From: an uncultured Eubacteriales bacterium
Lineage (GTDB): Bacteria > Bacillota > Clostridia > Oscillospirales > Ruminococcaceae
Length of the DNA: 18,411 nucleotides
Assembly: GCA_902493155.1 (NCBI GenBank)
Contig: CABUOE010000020.1
Coordinates: 1-18,411 of the forward strand
Direction of reading: 5' to 3'
In this document: in pieces, positions 1-6,890 of the stretch
Layout of the letters: each line of letters begins with the position of its first letter
Numbering within the stretch: position 1 is the first letter of the stretch
Made by a program: the position numbers and the translations under genes
The notes under the pieces: generated by a model
The model's input: the letters and a program-made list of their open reading frames with translations, nothing else
Databases searched by the model: none
What the model was told of the DNA's origin: nothing

Positions 1-99
1 GTGGCATAACTTCACTAGTTCGGGTATTTCAACGAATGTTTTCCGAAACAGCTTTCAGCAACACCAATCTAAAAAGGGAGATAAAATTCTCCATTTTGA

Positions 100-129
100 T
101 TGAAATAAACATTTTAGCTGTGATATGAT
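100..129 (+). promoter_or_regulatory. Sigma-A promoter, distal radC promoter candidate
   Basis: The -35 is TTGAAA (100-105), followed by an 18-nt spacer and the -10 TATGAT (124-129), preceded by TGA, which makes it an extended -10. The start site would be near 136. An AAAGGAG motif at 139-145 has no ATG, GTG or TTG at a usable distance, so it serves no visible gene. The transcript could run into radC with a leader of about 175 nt. Positions 1-99 hold no recognisable gene. Confidence 0.55.
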
Positions 130-208
130 GTAAAAAACAAAGGAGAGATAAAACAAGGGCTTTCAATTTCTCTTAGTTTCCGAGTGGATAGAATTGTTAA
201 AAAGAACA

Positions 209-237
209 TTTACAGAACAAAATTTATGTGCTATACT
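209..237 (+). promoter_or_regulatory. Sigma-A promoter of radC
   Basis: TTTACA (209-214), a 17-nt spacer and TATACT (232-237), preceded by TGC (extended -10), form a near-consensus promoter. Transcription would start near 244. This lies downstream of the GTG at 228 that opens the longest reading frame, so it argues that radC starts at the ATG at 312. Confidence 0.7.
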
Positions 238-311
238 GTTTCCAGATATTTCTAGGGTTTCTGCCGCTGTTTTCCGACGGATCGTATGAGGAAGAAAGGG
301 GGATTTTTACG

Positions 312-1103
312 ATGGCACAAATGGGAAACGACACCAAGGCCACTGCTCCGGCAACGAAAAACGCCAAAAAAGAAAATCCCCATGCTGGACATCGGCAAAG
401 GCTCAAAGACCGGTTTGTCAGCGAAGGCGGTTTGGAGCATTTTGAGCTTCACAACGTGTTGGAGATTTTGTTGTTTTTCGGTATCCCGCAAAAGGATACC
501 AATGAAATCGCTCATGAGCTGATTCGCACCTTTGGCAGCTTCCCTCAGGTGTTTTTAGCAGATGTGGAGCAGTTGGCCGCCGTGAAAGGAATGACGCGAA
601 ACGCGGCTATTTTGATTAAGCTGGTTCCGGAAGTTTACCGGAGATATATGGATGAAAGTCAGGAAAAGGAAGAAATTCTCGATACCACCGATAAAATTAG
701 GGAGTACCTAATTCCCAAGTTTACGGGCCGATCGGAAGAGATTGTCTACCTGCTCTGTATGAACAATGCCTGCAAGCTTCTTCGGGCGGAAATTATCTCC
801 AAAGGCAGCAAAAGCATGGCTCATGTAGATTTGAGAAAACTGGCAGAAATCGTTTTTCAGTGCGGAGCAGTGAGTATTGTACTCGCCCACAATCATCCCC
901 ACGGCGTTGCAAAGCCGTCAACCCGAGATATCGAAACAACCCGGCGCATACAAAAGGTGCTGAGCCAGCTCAATATCGAATTTTTGGATCATTTTGTCGT
1001 TGCCGGCGATACGGCGGTTTCGATGATGGAATTCGGCCATCTGGGTATCAAAAACATCGTGGAGATGCAGCTTCCCCGGCAGGAGGAATTCGAAGAATTT
1101 TAG
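312..1103 (+). CDS. radC: RadC family JAB/MPN-domain protein
   Basis: This is a 263-residue member of the RadC (YsxA-like) family. An N-terminal helix-hairpin-helix-like region (about residues 25-110) precedes a C-terminal JAB/MPN metalloprotease-fold domain (about 125-246). The JAMM-type zinc motif is intact: H193-N-H195-P, then S203 and D206. After HNHP the sequence reads HG rather than the commoner SG. The start at 312 has AAAGGGGG nine nt upstream; the in-frame GTG at 228 has no Shine-Dalgarno and lies ahead of the predicted start of transcription. The biochemical role of RadC remains unsettled: the historic repair role in E. coli was withdrawn, and the fold suggests isopeptidase or nuclease-associated functions. 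A strong terminator follows, so the gene is probably monocistronic even though repair genes lie next to it. Confidence 0.9.
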   Translation: MAQMGNDTKATAPATKNAKKENPHAGHRQRLKDRFVSEGGLEHFELHNVLEILLFFGIPQKDTNEIAHELIRTFGSFPQVFLADVEQLAAVKGMTRNAAILIKLVPEVYRRYMDESQEKEEILDTTDKIREYLIPKFTGRSEEIVYLLCMNNACKLLRAEIISKGSKSMAHVDLRKLAEIVFQCGAVSIVLAHNHPHGVAKPSTRDIETTRRIQKVLSQLNIEFLDHFVVAGDTAVSMMEFGHLGIKNIVEMQLPRQEEFEEF

Positions 1104-1146
1104 TAGAGAGACTTGGAAGGTTCTTTACAGAATGAAATCCGTTTTG

Positions 1147-1155
1147 TGGTATTAT
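1147..1155 (+). promoter_or_regulatory. Extended -10 promoter just upstream of the radC terminator
   Basis: TGG-TATTAT (1147-1155) is a good extended -10. A TTTACA at 1124-1129 is 20 nt upstream, longer than ideal. A transcript would begin near 1162 and meet the hairpin at 1181-1222 at once, giving an RNA of about 65 nt. The element is visible in the sequence; whether it is used is unknown. Confidence 0.3.
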
Positions 1156-1180
1156 TAGTGAAACCAATCATAGGGCTCTA

Positions 1181-1224
1181 AAGAGAACCGGATTTCCCCA
1201 TATGGGGAAATCCGGTTCTCTTTT
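1181..1224 (+). terminator. Perfect 42-bp palindrome, terminator after radC
   Basis: AAGAGAACCGGATTTCCCCA (1181-1200) is the exact reverse complement of 1203-1222, and the central TA makes the whole 42-bp segment a perfect palindrome. Four T residues end the element at 1224. It fits an intrinsic terminator with an unusually long stem, and it could extrude as a cruciform. Confidence 0.75.
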
Positions 1225-1226
1225 CG

Positions 1227-1483
1227 GCTCTCATGCAGTATACCTCACCAAAAAAGCTAAAAAGTTTTAGTACCGTCAAACACAAGCCGTAATTTCTCTA
1301 TGCGGAGATTTATGTGACGTTAAAATTTTAAATAGCGGACTGCCTGTTGCTATTATCAAAGAAAAGCCTAGCCCAGAGATTTTGCTGTTTAGTGGAAACA
1401 ATGCAAGAAGTGATGGGAAAGCGATTTTGTACATACAACCAATTCCGCAAATTTTCTCCCAGACTTGTTGTACGATATCTCAA
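1227..1483. other. Intergenic stretch with no confident gene
   Basis: This AT-rich stretch between the radC terminator and the uvrB promoters holds no convincing gene. One frame stays open for 72 codons on the + strand (1271-1489) but lacks an ATG and a ribosome binding site, and resembles no family I recognise. Its base composition is more AT-rich than the flanking genes. It could be a decayed gene or chance. Confidence 0.4.
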
Positions 1484-1512
1484 TTGTAAAAACAGGGTTG
1501 TTGTGATATACT
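1484..1512 (+). promoter_or_regulatory. uvrB promoter P1
   Basis: TTGTAA (1484-1489), a 17-nt spacer and TATACT (1507-1512), preceded by TGA (extended -10). The start site is expected near 1519, leaving a leader of about 135 nt before uvrB. Confidence 0.7.
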
Positions 1513-1518
1513 AAACCA

Positions 1519-1547
1519 TTGACAATTGGCGAAATAAGGAGTAAGAT
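1519..1547 (+). promoter_or_regulatory. uvrB promoter P2
   Basis: A perfect TTGACA (1519-1524) lies 17 nt from TAAGAT (1542-1547), a four-of-six -10. It starts where P1 would initiate, so the two promoters are in tandem and nearly overlap. The start site is expected near 1554, immediately before the possible LexA-like dyad at 1556-1569. Confidence 0.5.
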
Positions 1548-1555
1548 AGACGCTG

Positions 1556-1569
1556 GAAACAGTTGTTCT
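1556..1569 (+). promoter_or_regulatory. Possible degenerate LexA (SOS) box
   Basis: GAAAC-AGTT-GTTCT resembles the Gram-positive LexA site (CGAAC-N4-GTTCG) with a good right half and an imperfect left half. It lies just downstream of promoter P2 and ahead of uvrB, a gene that is SOS-induced in Bacillus subtilis. The match is imperfect, so this is a suggestion only. Confidence 0.25.
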
Positions 1570-1653
1570 TACCTTTTCCCTGTCAGAATAGTAGAAGTTG
1601 TGTAAATCTGTATTGGCCGACCGGCAATGGATGCAAAACAGGAGAAAATGTCT

Positions 1654-3624
1654 ATGAGTGAGCAAAAATTTAAACTGGTATCCTCTTATCAGCCCACCGG
1701 CGACCAGCCGGAGGCCATTGACAGCCTGGTAAAAGGGGTGGAAAACGGCAATCGGGAGCAGACGCTTTTGGGCGTTACCGGTTCCGGCAAGACCTTCACC
1801 ATGGCCAACGTGATTGCAAAGGTCAATAAGCCCACGTTGGTGCTTGCTCACAACAAAACTCTGGCGGCCCAGCTCTGCACCGAGTTCCGGGAATTTTTCC
1901 CCGAAAACGCCGTGGAGTATTTTGTTTCTTACTACGATTATTACCAGCCGGAGGCCTACATCCCCGGCACCGATACTTATATTGAAAAGGACAGCGCCAT
2001 CAACGACGAAATCGATAAGCTCCGCCACTCCGCTACCTGTGCCCTGGCGGAACGAAAGGACGTTATCATCGTTGCCAGCGTGTCCTGTATTTACTCACTG
2101 GGCAGCCCCATCGACTACCGCAGCATGGTGATTTCCCTGCGCACGGGAATGGAAATCGAGCGGGACGCCCTTCTCCGAAAACTGGTGGACATCCAGTACG
2201 ACCGCAACGATATTAACTTCGTCCGCAATAAGTTCCGTGTTCGGGGGGACACGGTGGAAATTTTTCCTGCGGGAAGCGGCGAAACTGCCATCCGGGTGGA
2301 ATTTTTCGGGGATGAAATCGATCGGATTTCCGAGATAAACCCTCTCACCGGAGAAGTGAAAAATGTCATCTCCCACGTGGCCATCTTTCCGGCTTCTCAT
2401 TTCATTACTCCGCCGGACAAGATGAAGGAAGCGGTAGAGGAGATCGAACGGGAGATGCTGGAGCGGGTCAAGTATTTCAGGGACAATGAAATGCTCTTAG
2501 AGGCCCAGCGGATCGAACAGCGCACCAAATACGACATCGAAATGCTGGAGGAAATCGGCTTCTGCAAGGGGATCGAGAACTACTCGAGGATTTTGTCGAG
2601 AAGAGAGCCGGGGAGCACTCCCTATACCCTCCTTGACCACTTTGGGGACGATTTTTTGATGTTTATCGACGAGTCCCACGTGACCATTCCCCAGGTAAGG
2701 GGTATGTTTTTCGGCGACCGGGCTCGGAAACAGACACTCATTGATTATGGGTTCCGGCTTCCCTCTGCCTTTGACAACCGCCCTCTCAATTTTGATGAGT
2801 TCTATAAAAAAATCCACAAGGTAATTTACGTTTCGGCGACTCCCGCCGAGTTTGAGCGGGAACACAGCGTAAATATCGCCGAACAGGTCATTCGACCTAC
2901 CGGCCTTGTTGACCCGGAAGTCATCGTCAAGCCGGTGGAGGGTCAGATAGACGATCTGCTGTCCGAAATCAACCTGCGGGTAGACAAAGAGGAGCGTGTT
3001 CTTGTCACGACCCTCACCAAAAAAATGGCGGAGGATTTGACCGACTATCTGGACGGCATGGGAGTCAAGGTACGGTATATGCACCACGATGTGGACACTA
3101 TCGAGCGAATGGAGATTATCCGCGACCTGCGGCTGGGAAAATTTGACGTTTTGGTGGGCATCAACCTGCTCCGGGAGGGACTCGACATTCCGGAAGTGAG
3201 CCTGGTGGCCATATTGGATGCCGACAAGGAAGGCTTTCTACGCAGCGAGACCTCCCTCATCCAGACCATCGGACGCGCCGCCCGAAATTCCGAGGGCAAG
3301 GTCATCATGTACGCTGATTCGGTGACCGGTTCTATGGAGCGGGCCCTCCGGGAGACCTACCGCCGCCGGGAGATTCAGCTTGCCTATAATAAGGAACACG
3401 GCATCACGCCTAAGACCATCAAAAAGTCGGTGGCGGAGATTTTGGAGATTTCCTCCAAAGACACCATCGACAAAAAGGGCAAACGCCTGTCTCGTGCGGA
3501 GAAACAGCAGATGATAAAGGCTCTGACCGCCGAAATGAAGCAGGCGGCCAAGCTGTTGGAATTTGAGCAGGCGGCTTTCCTGCGGGACAAGATCAACAAA
3601 CTGAAAGAGGAATTGGAACGCTGA
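1654..3624 (+). CDS. uvrB: UvrABC excinuclease subunit B
   Basis: UvrB is the DNA-damage-verifying helicase-like subunit of nucleotide excision repair: UvrA loads it at the lesion and it recruits UvrC. The 656 residues match the usual length. Visible features are the Walker A motif GVTGSGKT (40-47), the beta-hairpin YYDYYQPEAYIP (93-104) that inserts between the strands, the DESH box (D339-H342), the C-terminal helicase motifs, and the UVR domain at about 620-656 that contacts UvrC. Three in-frame ATGs lie at 1627, 1648 and 1654. AGGAG at 1640-1644 is 9 nt from 1654 but only 3 nt from 1648, so 1654 is preferred. uvrA follows after 61 nt, making a uvrB-uvrA operon as in Bacillus; uvrC is not nearby. 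Confidence 0.97.
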   Translation: MSEQKFKLVSSYQPTGDQPEAIDSLVKGVENGNREQTLLGVTGSGKTFTMANVIAKVNKPTLVLAHNKTLAAQLCTEFREFFPENAVEYFVSYYDYYQPEAYIPGTDTYIEKDSAINDEIDKLRHSATCALAERKDVIIVASVSCIYSLGSPIDYRSMVISLRTGMEIERDALLRKLVDIQYDRNDINFVRNKFRVRGDTVEIFPAGSGETAIRVEFFGDEIDRISEINPLTGEVKNVISHVAIFPASHFITPPDKMKEAVEEIEREMLERVKYFRDNEMLLEAQRIEQRTKYDIEMLEEIGFCKGIENYSRILSRREPGSTPYTLLDHFGDDFLMFIDESHVTIPQVRGMFFGDRARKQTLIDYGFRLPSAFDNRPLNFDEFYKKIHKVIYVSATPAEFEREHSVNIAEQVIRPTGLVDPEVIVKPVEGQIDDLLSEINLRVDKEERVLVTTLTKKMAEDLTDYLDGMGVKVRYMHHDVDTIERMEIIRDLRLGKFDVLVGINLLREGLDIPEVSLVAILDADKEGFLRSETSLIQTIGRAARNSEGKVIMYADSVTGSMERALRETYRRREIQLAYNKEHGITPKTIKKSVAEILEISSKDTIDKKGKRLSRAEKQQMIKALTAEMKQAAKLLEFEQAAFLRDKINKLKEELER

Positions 3625-3685
3625 GTTTTTCACGAATTTCTGAGGAATATGTGGGGAATGGCAGAAGGAAATAAAGGAGTTTAGC

Positions 3686-6517
3686 ATGGCGAGAGATAAA
3701 ATCATTATCAAAGGGGCGCGGGAGCACAACCTGAAAAATGTGGATGTGGAAATTCCAAGGGACAAGCTGGTGGTTTTGACGGGGCTTTCCGGCTCCGGAA
3801 AATCCTCCCTTGCTTTTGATACCATCTACGCCGATGGCCAGCGCCGGTATGTGGAGAGCCTTTCCTCTTACGCCCGGCAGTTTTTGGGCCAGATGGAAAA
3901 GCCTGACGTGGACTACATCGAGGGACTTTCTCCCGCTATCTCTATCGATCAGAAAACTACGTCGAAAAATCCACGTTCCACCGTGGGCACGGTAACGGAG
4001 ATTTACGACTATCTCCGTTTGATGTATGCCCGTATCGGCGTGCCCCACTGCCCGGTCTGTGGGAGGGAAATCAAGCAGCAGACGGTGGACCAGATCGTCG
4101 ACCAGCTCATGGCCTTGCCGGAGCGGACGAAATTGCAGCTCCTTGCGCCGGTTGTGCGGGGCCGGAAGGGCGAGCACGTCAAAGAATTTGAGGCCGCCCG
4201 GAAAAGTGGCTTTGTGCGGGTGCGGGCGGATGGAAATATCTACGATTTATCGGAAGAAATCAAGCTGGAAAAGAACAAAAAGCACAACATCGAAATCGTC
4301 GTCGACCGTATCGCTATCGGTGATGGAATCAAAGCCCGGCTCACCGATTCCATTGAGACGGCCATCCACCTGTCGGGAGGACTCATCATCGCCGACGTCA
4401 TCGGCGGGGAAGAAATGATGTTTTCCCAGAATTACGCCTGCCCCGAGCACGGCATTTCTATCGAGGAGCTGGCTCCTCGGATGTTTTCCTTCAATAATCC
4501 CATGGGCGCCTGCCCCACCTGTACCGGATTGGGAACCTTTATGAAGGTGGATCCGGATTTGGTCATCCCCAACAAGAACCTTTCCATTCGGCAGGGGGCC
4601 ATCAAGGCCAGTGGCTGGTATATCGGGGAGAGCGGCACCATTGCCCAAATGTATTACGAGGCCCTTGCCGCCCATTACGGCTTTTCGCTGGACACCCCGG
4701 TGAAAAAGCTTACCAAAGAGCAGCTGGACGCCATACTGTACGGCACTAAGGGCCAGCGCATCCGCATGGTGCGGAAAAACGAGTACGGTACCGGCACCTA
4801 TGACACCGAGTTTGAGGGGATCATCAACAATTTGGAGCGGCGGTTTAGGGAAACCCAGTCCAGCTTTATCCGGGACGAAATCGCCACCTGTATGAGTGCA
4901 GTACTCTGCCCCGACTGCCACGGCGAGCGGCTGAAAAAAGAGTACTTAAGCGTCACGGTGGGTGACAAAAATATCAGCGACCTTTGTAAATTGTCCGTCA
5001 CTGACGCGTTAAATTTTGTGAACGGTTTGGAGCTGTCGGAACGGGACACCATGATCGCCGAACAAATCCTCAAGGAAATCAGGGAACGGCTGGGCTTTTT
5101 GCAGTCGGTGGGGCTCGAATACCTGACCCTCTCCCGGGGTTCGGCCAGCCTTTCCGGCGGCGAGAGCCAGCGTATCCGGTTGGCCACCCAGATCGGTTCT
5201 TCTCTGGTGGGCGTGCTGTATATCCTGGACGAGCCCAGCATCGGGCTGCACCAGCGGGACAACGACAAACTGCTGGCGACGCTCAAGCGGCTGCGGGACA
5301 TCGGCAACACCCTCATTGTGGTGGAACACGACGAGGACACCATGCGGGCCGCCGACTATATCGTCGACGTGGGGCCGGGGGCCGGCGTCCACGGTGGGGA
5401 AATCGTATGCGCGGGCAGTTTGCAGGATGTGATGAACTGCGAGAAGTCTCTGACGGGGCAATATCTGACAGGTAAACGGAAAATACAAGTCCCCAAAGAG
5501 CGGCGCAAGGGGAACGGGGAAAAACTAATTATCAAAGGCGCCGCTGAAAATAACCTGAAGAACGTAGACGTGGAGATCCCGCTGGGGACTTTTACCTGCG
5601 TATCCGGTGTGTCCGGTTCTGGAAAGTCGAGCCTTGTCAATGAAATTTTATATAAGGCCCTTGCCCAAACCTTGTCCACCTCCCGCATCAAGCCGGGCCG
5701 TTTTGACGAACTCATCGGCATCGAGAACCTGGACAAAGTAATCGACATCGACCAGTCACCCATCGGCCGGACTCCCCGCTCGAATCCCGCCACTTATACC
5801 GGCGTGTTCACCGACATCCGGGAGCTGTTCGCCCAGACTCAGGAAGCGAAGATGAAGGGCTACAGCAGCGGGCGGTTTTCCTTCAACGTCAAGGGCGGAC
5901 GCTGCGAAGCCTGCCAGGGCGACGGCATTCTGCAAATCGAAATGCACTTCCTGCCCGATATTTACGTTCCTTGCGAAGTATGTAAGGGCAAACGGTATAA
6001 TCGGGAGACTTTGGAGGTAAAATATAAGGGCAAGAATATCCATGACGTGCTGGAAATGACGGTGGAAGAGGCGATGCACTTCTTTGACAGTATCCCGAAA
6101 ATCCAGCGGAAGATTGCCACACTGTACGAAGTGGGCTTGGGATATATCAAGCTGGGGCAGCCTGCCACCACTCTGTCCGGCGGCGAGGCCCAGCGGGTGA
6201 AGCTGGCCACCGAGCTTTCTAAGAGAAGCACCGGGCGCACCATCTACATTCTGGACGAACCCACCACTGGGCTCCACACCTACGATGTGCACAAGCTTAT
6301 CGATGTGCTGCAAAAGCTGGTGGAAGGCGGCAATACCGTCGTCGTCATTGAACACAACCTGGACGTATTGAAAACAGCCGACTACATCATCGATCTTGGC
6401 CCGGAAGGCGGCGACCGCGGGGGAACAATTGTGGCAACCGGTACACCGGAAGAGATTGTCAAGGTTACAGAATCGTACACTGGACAATATTTAAAACCTC
6501 TGCTTTTAAAAAAGTAA
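3686..6517 (+). CDS. uvrA: UvrABC excinuclease subunit A
   Basis: UvrA is the damage-sensing ABC ATPase dimer that delivers UvrB to lesions. The 943 residues hold two ATPase modules: the first Walker A, GLSGSGKSS, lies at 33-41, with signature SLSGGESQR and Walker B ILDEPSIGLH; the second has GVSGSGKSS, TLSGGEAQR and ILDEPTTGLH. The C-terminal zinc module is complete (CEAC...CEVC). In the N-terminal zinc module the first pair reads C252-P-E-H255 instead of CxxC, while the second pair is C276-x2-C279, so a His probably serves as one ligand. AAAGGAG (3673-3679) sits 6 nt before the ATG. No convincing terminator follows the stop codon, so some transcripts may read on into the rubredoxin operon. 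Confidence 0.97.
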   Translation: MARDKIIIKGAREHNLKNVDVEIPRDKLVVLTGLSGSGKSSLAFDTIYADGQRRYVESLSSYARQFLGQMEKPDVDYIEGLSPAISIDQKTTSKNPRSTVGTVTEIYDYLRLMYARIGVPHCPVCGREIKQQTVDQIVDQLMALPERTKLQLLAPVVRGRKGEHVKEFEAARKSGFVRVRADGNIYDLSEEIKLEKNKKHNIEIVVDRIAIGDGIKARLTDSIETAIHLSGGLIIADVIGGEEMMFSQNYACPEHGISIEELAPRMFSFNNPMGACPTCTGLGTFMKVDPDLVIPNKNLSIRQGAIKASGWYIGESGTIAQMYYEALAAHYGFSLDTPVKKLTKEQLDAILYGTKGQRIRMVRKNEYGTGTYDTEFEGIINNLERRFRETQSSFIRDEIATCMSAVLCPDCHGERLKKEYLSVTVGDKNISDLCKLSVTDALNFVNGLELSERDTMIAEQILKEIRERLGFLQSVGLEYLTLSRGSASLSGGESQRIRLATQIGSSLVGVLYILDEPSIGLHQRDNDKLLATLKRLRDIGNTLIVVEHDEDTMRAADYIVDVGPGAGVHGGEIVCAGSLQDVMNCEKSLTGQYLTGKRKIQVPKERRKGNGEKLIIKGAAENNLKNVDVEIPLGTFTCVSGVSGSGKSSLVNEILYKALAQTLSTSRIKPGRFDELIGIENLDKVIDIDQSPIGRTPRSNPATYTGVFTDIRELFAQTQEAKMKGYSSGRFSFNVKGGRCEACQGDGILQIEMHFLPDIYVPCEVCKGKRYNRETLEVKYKGKNIHDVLEMTVEEAMHFFDSIPKIQRKIATLYEVGLGYIKLGQPATTLSGGEAQRVKLATELSKRSTGRTIYILDEPTTGLHTYDVHKLIDVLQKLVEGGNTVVVIEHNLDVLKTADYIIDLGPEGGDRGGTIVATGTPEEIVKVTESYTGQYLKPLLLKK

Positions 6518-6534
6518 AAAAACTGTAAATCGCA

Positions 6535-6549
6535 TTAGAATAATTCTAA
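6535..6549 (+). promoter_or_regulatory. PerR/Fur-family type 7-1-7 operator
   Basis: TTAGAATAATTCTAA is a perfect 7-1-7 inverted repeat. It matches the Bacillus PerR consensus TTATAATNATTATAA at 12 of the 14 defined positions, and the two differences are symmetric (G and C at positions 4 and 12). It ends six nt before the -35 of the promoter that drives the rubredoxin and flavodiiron genes, a class of genes that PerR controls in Clostridium acetobutylicum. The sequence match is seen directly; the identity of the regulator is inference. Confidence 0.7.
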
Positions 6550-6555
6550 AAGCAA

Positions 6556-6584
6556 TTGACAAACAGCAAAAGCCGTGTTATATT
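6556..6584 (+). promoter_or_regulatory. Promoter of the rubredoxin-flavodiiron operon
   Basis: A perfect -35 TTGACA (6556-6561), 17-nt spacer and TATATT (6579-6584) preceded by TGT (extended -10) predict very strong basal activity, consistent with a repressible promoter. The start site is near 6591. The leader holds an imperfect stem-loop, TCTC-AG-GGAA-AATA-TTCC-A-GAGA (about 6593-6615). Confidence 0.8.
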
Positions 6585-6653
6585 AAAATCAATCTCAGGG
6601 AAAATATTCCAGAGACTGGCAAAGGAAAAACATCTTGAAAGGATGGTATGATA

Positions 6654-6812
6654 ATGAAAAAGTACGTTTGCACCGTTTGCGGATGGATTTATGATGAAGC
6701 TGAGGGCGCTCCCGATATGGGGATCAACCCCGGTACCAAATTTGAGGACTTGCCTGAGGATTTTGCCTGCCCCATGTGCGGTGTCGGCAAGGACATGTTT
6801 GAAGCGGAATAA
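6654..6812 (+). CDS. Rubredoxin
   Basis: This small gene encodes 52 residues, the usual size of a simple rubredoxin, a one-iron electron carrier of the anaerobic cytoplasm. The iron is held by C6-T-V-C9 near the N-terminus and C39-P-M-C42 near the C-terminus, each followed by glycine. The conserved GWIYDEAEG, the PG-T-FEDLPEDF stretch and the aromatic core residues are all present. AAAGGA (6638-6643) lies 10 nt before the ATG at 6654; an in-frame ATG at 6648 is too close to it and is less likely. The flavodiiron gene follows after 78 nt under the same promoter, so this rubredoxin is the probable direct electron donor to that enzyme. Confidence 0.95.
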   Translation: MKKYVCTVCGWIYDEAEGAPDMGINPGTKFEDLPEDFACPMCGVGKDMFEAE

Positions 6813-6832
6813 TCACATAACAAAAAGGGGAG

Positions 6833-6860
6833 GGCGGACAGAATTGTCTGCCTTTCTTTC
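6833..6860 (+). terminator. Intercistronic hairpin, possible leaky terminator
   Basis: GGCGGACA (6833-6840) pairs with TGTCTGCC (6845-6852) around a GAAT loop, with one G-U pair, followed by TTTCTTTC. It lies between rubredoxin and the flavodiiron gene. As a weak terminator or 3'-end stabiliser it would make rubredoxin mRNA more abundant than the distal gene, which fits a small carrier needed in excess. Confidence 0.5.
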
Positions 6861-6890
6861 TGTAAATTTGAAGTTAAAGGAGAAGGAAAT

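Noticed and set aside
194..210. A TTGTTAA half-site resembling a Rex box upstream of radC.
   Set aside because: The second half is absent at the right spacing, and radC is not a typical Rex target.
1271..1489. A 72-codon open frame without ATG between radC and uvrB, possibly a gene remnant.
   Set aside because: It has no start codon, no ribosome site and no recognisable motif, and its end overlaps the -35 of uvrB promoter P1; a chance frame is as likely.
4247..6487. Long open frames on the - strand opposite uvrA (for example 4247-4921 and 5756-6487).
   Set aside because: They lie wholly within uvrA, lack ribosome sites and family motifs, and are explained by the codon bias of the gene on the other strand.
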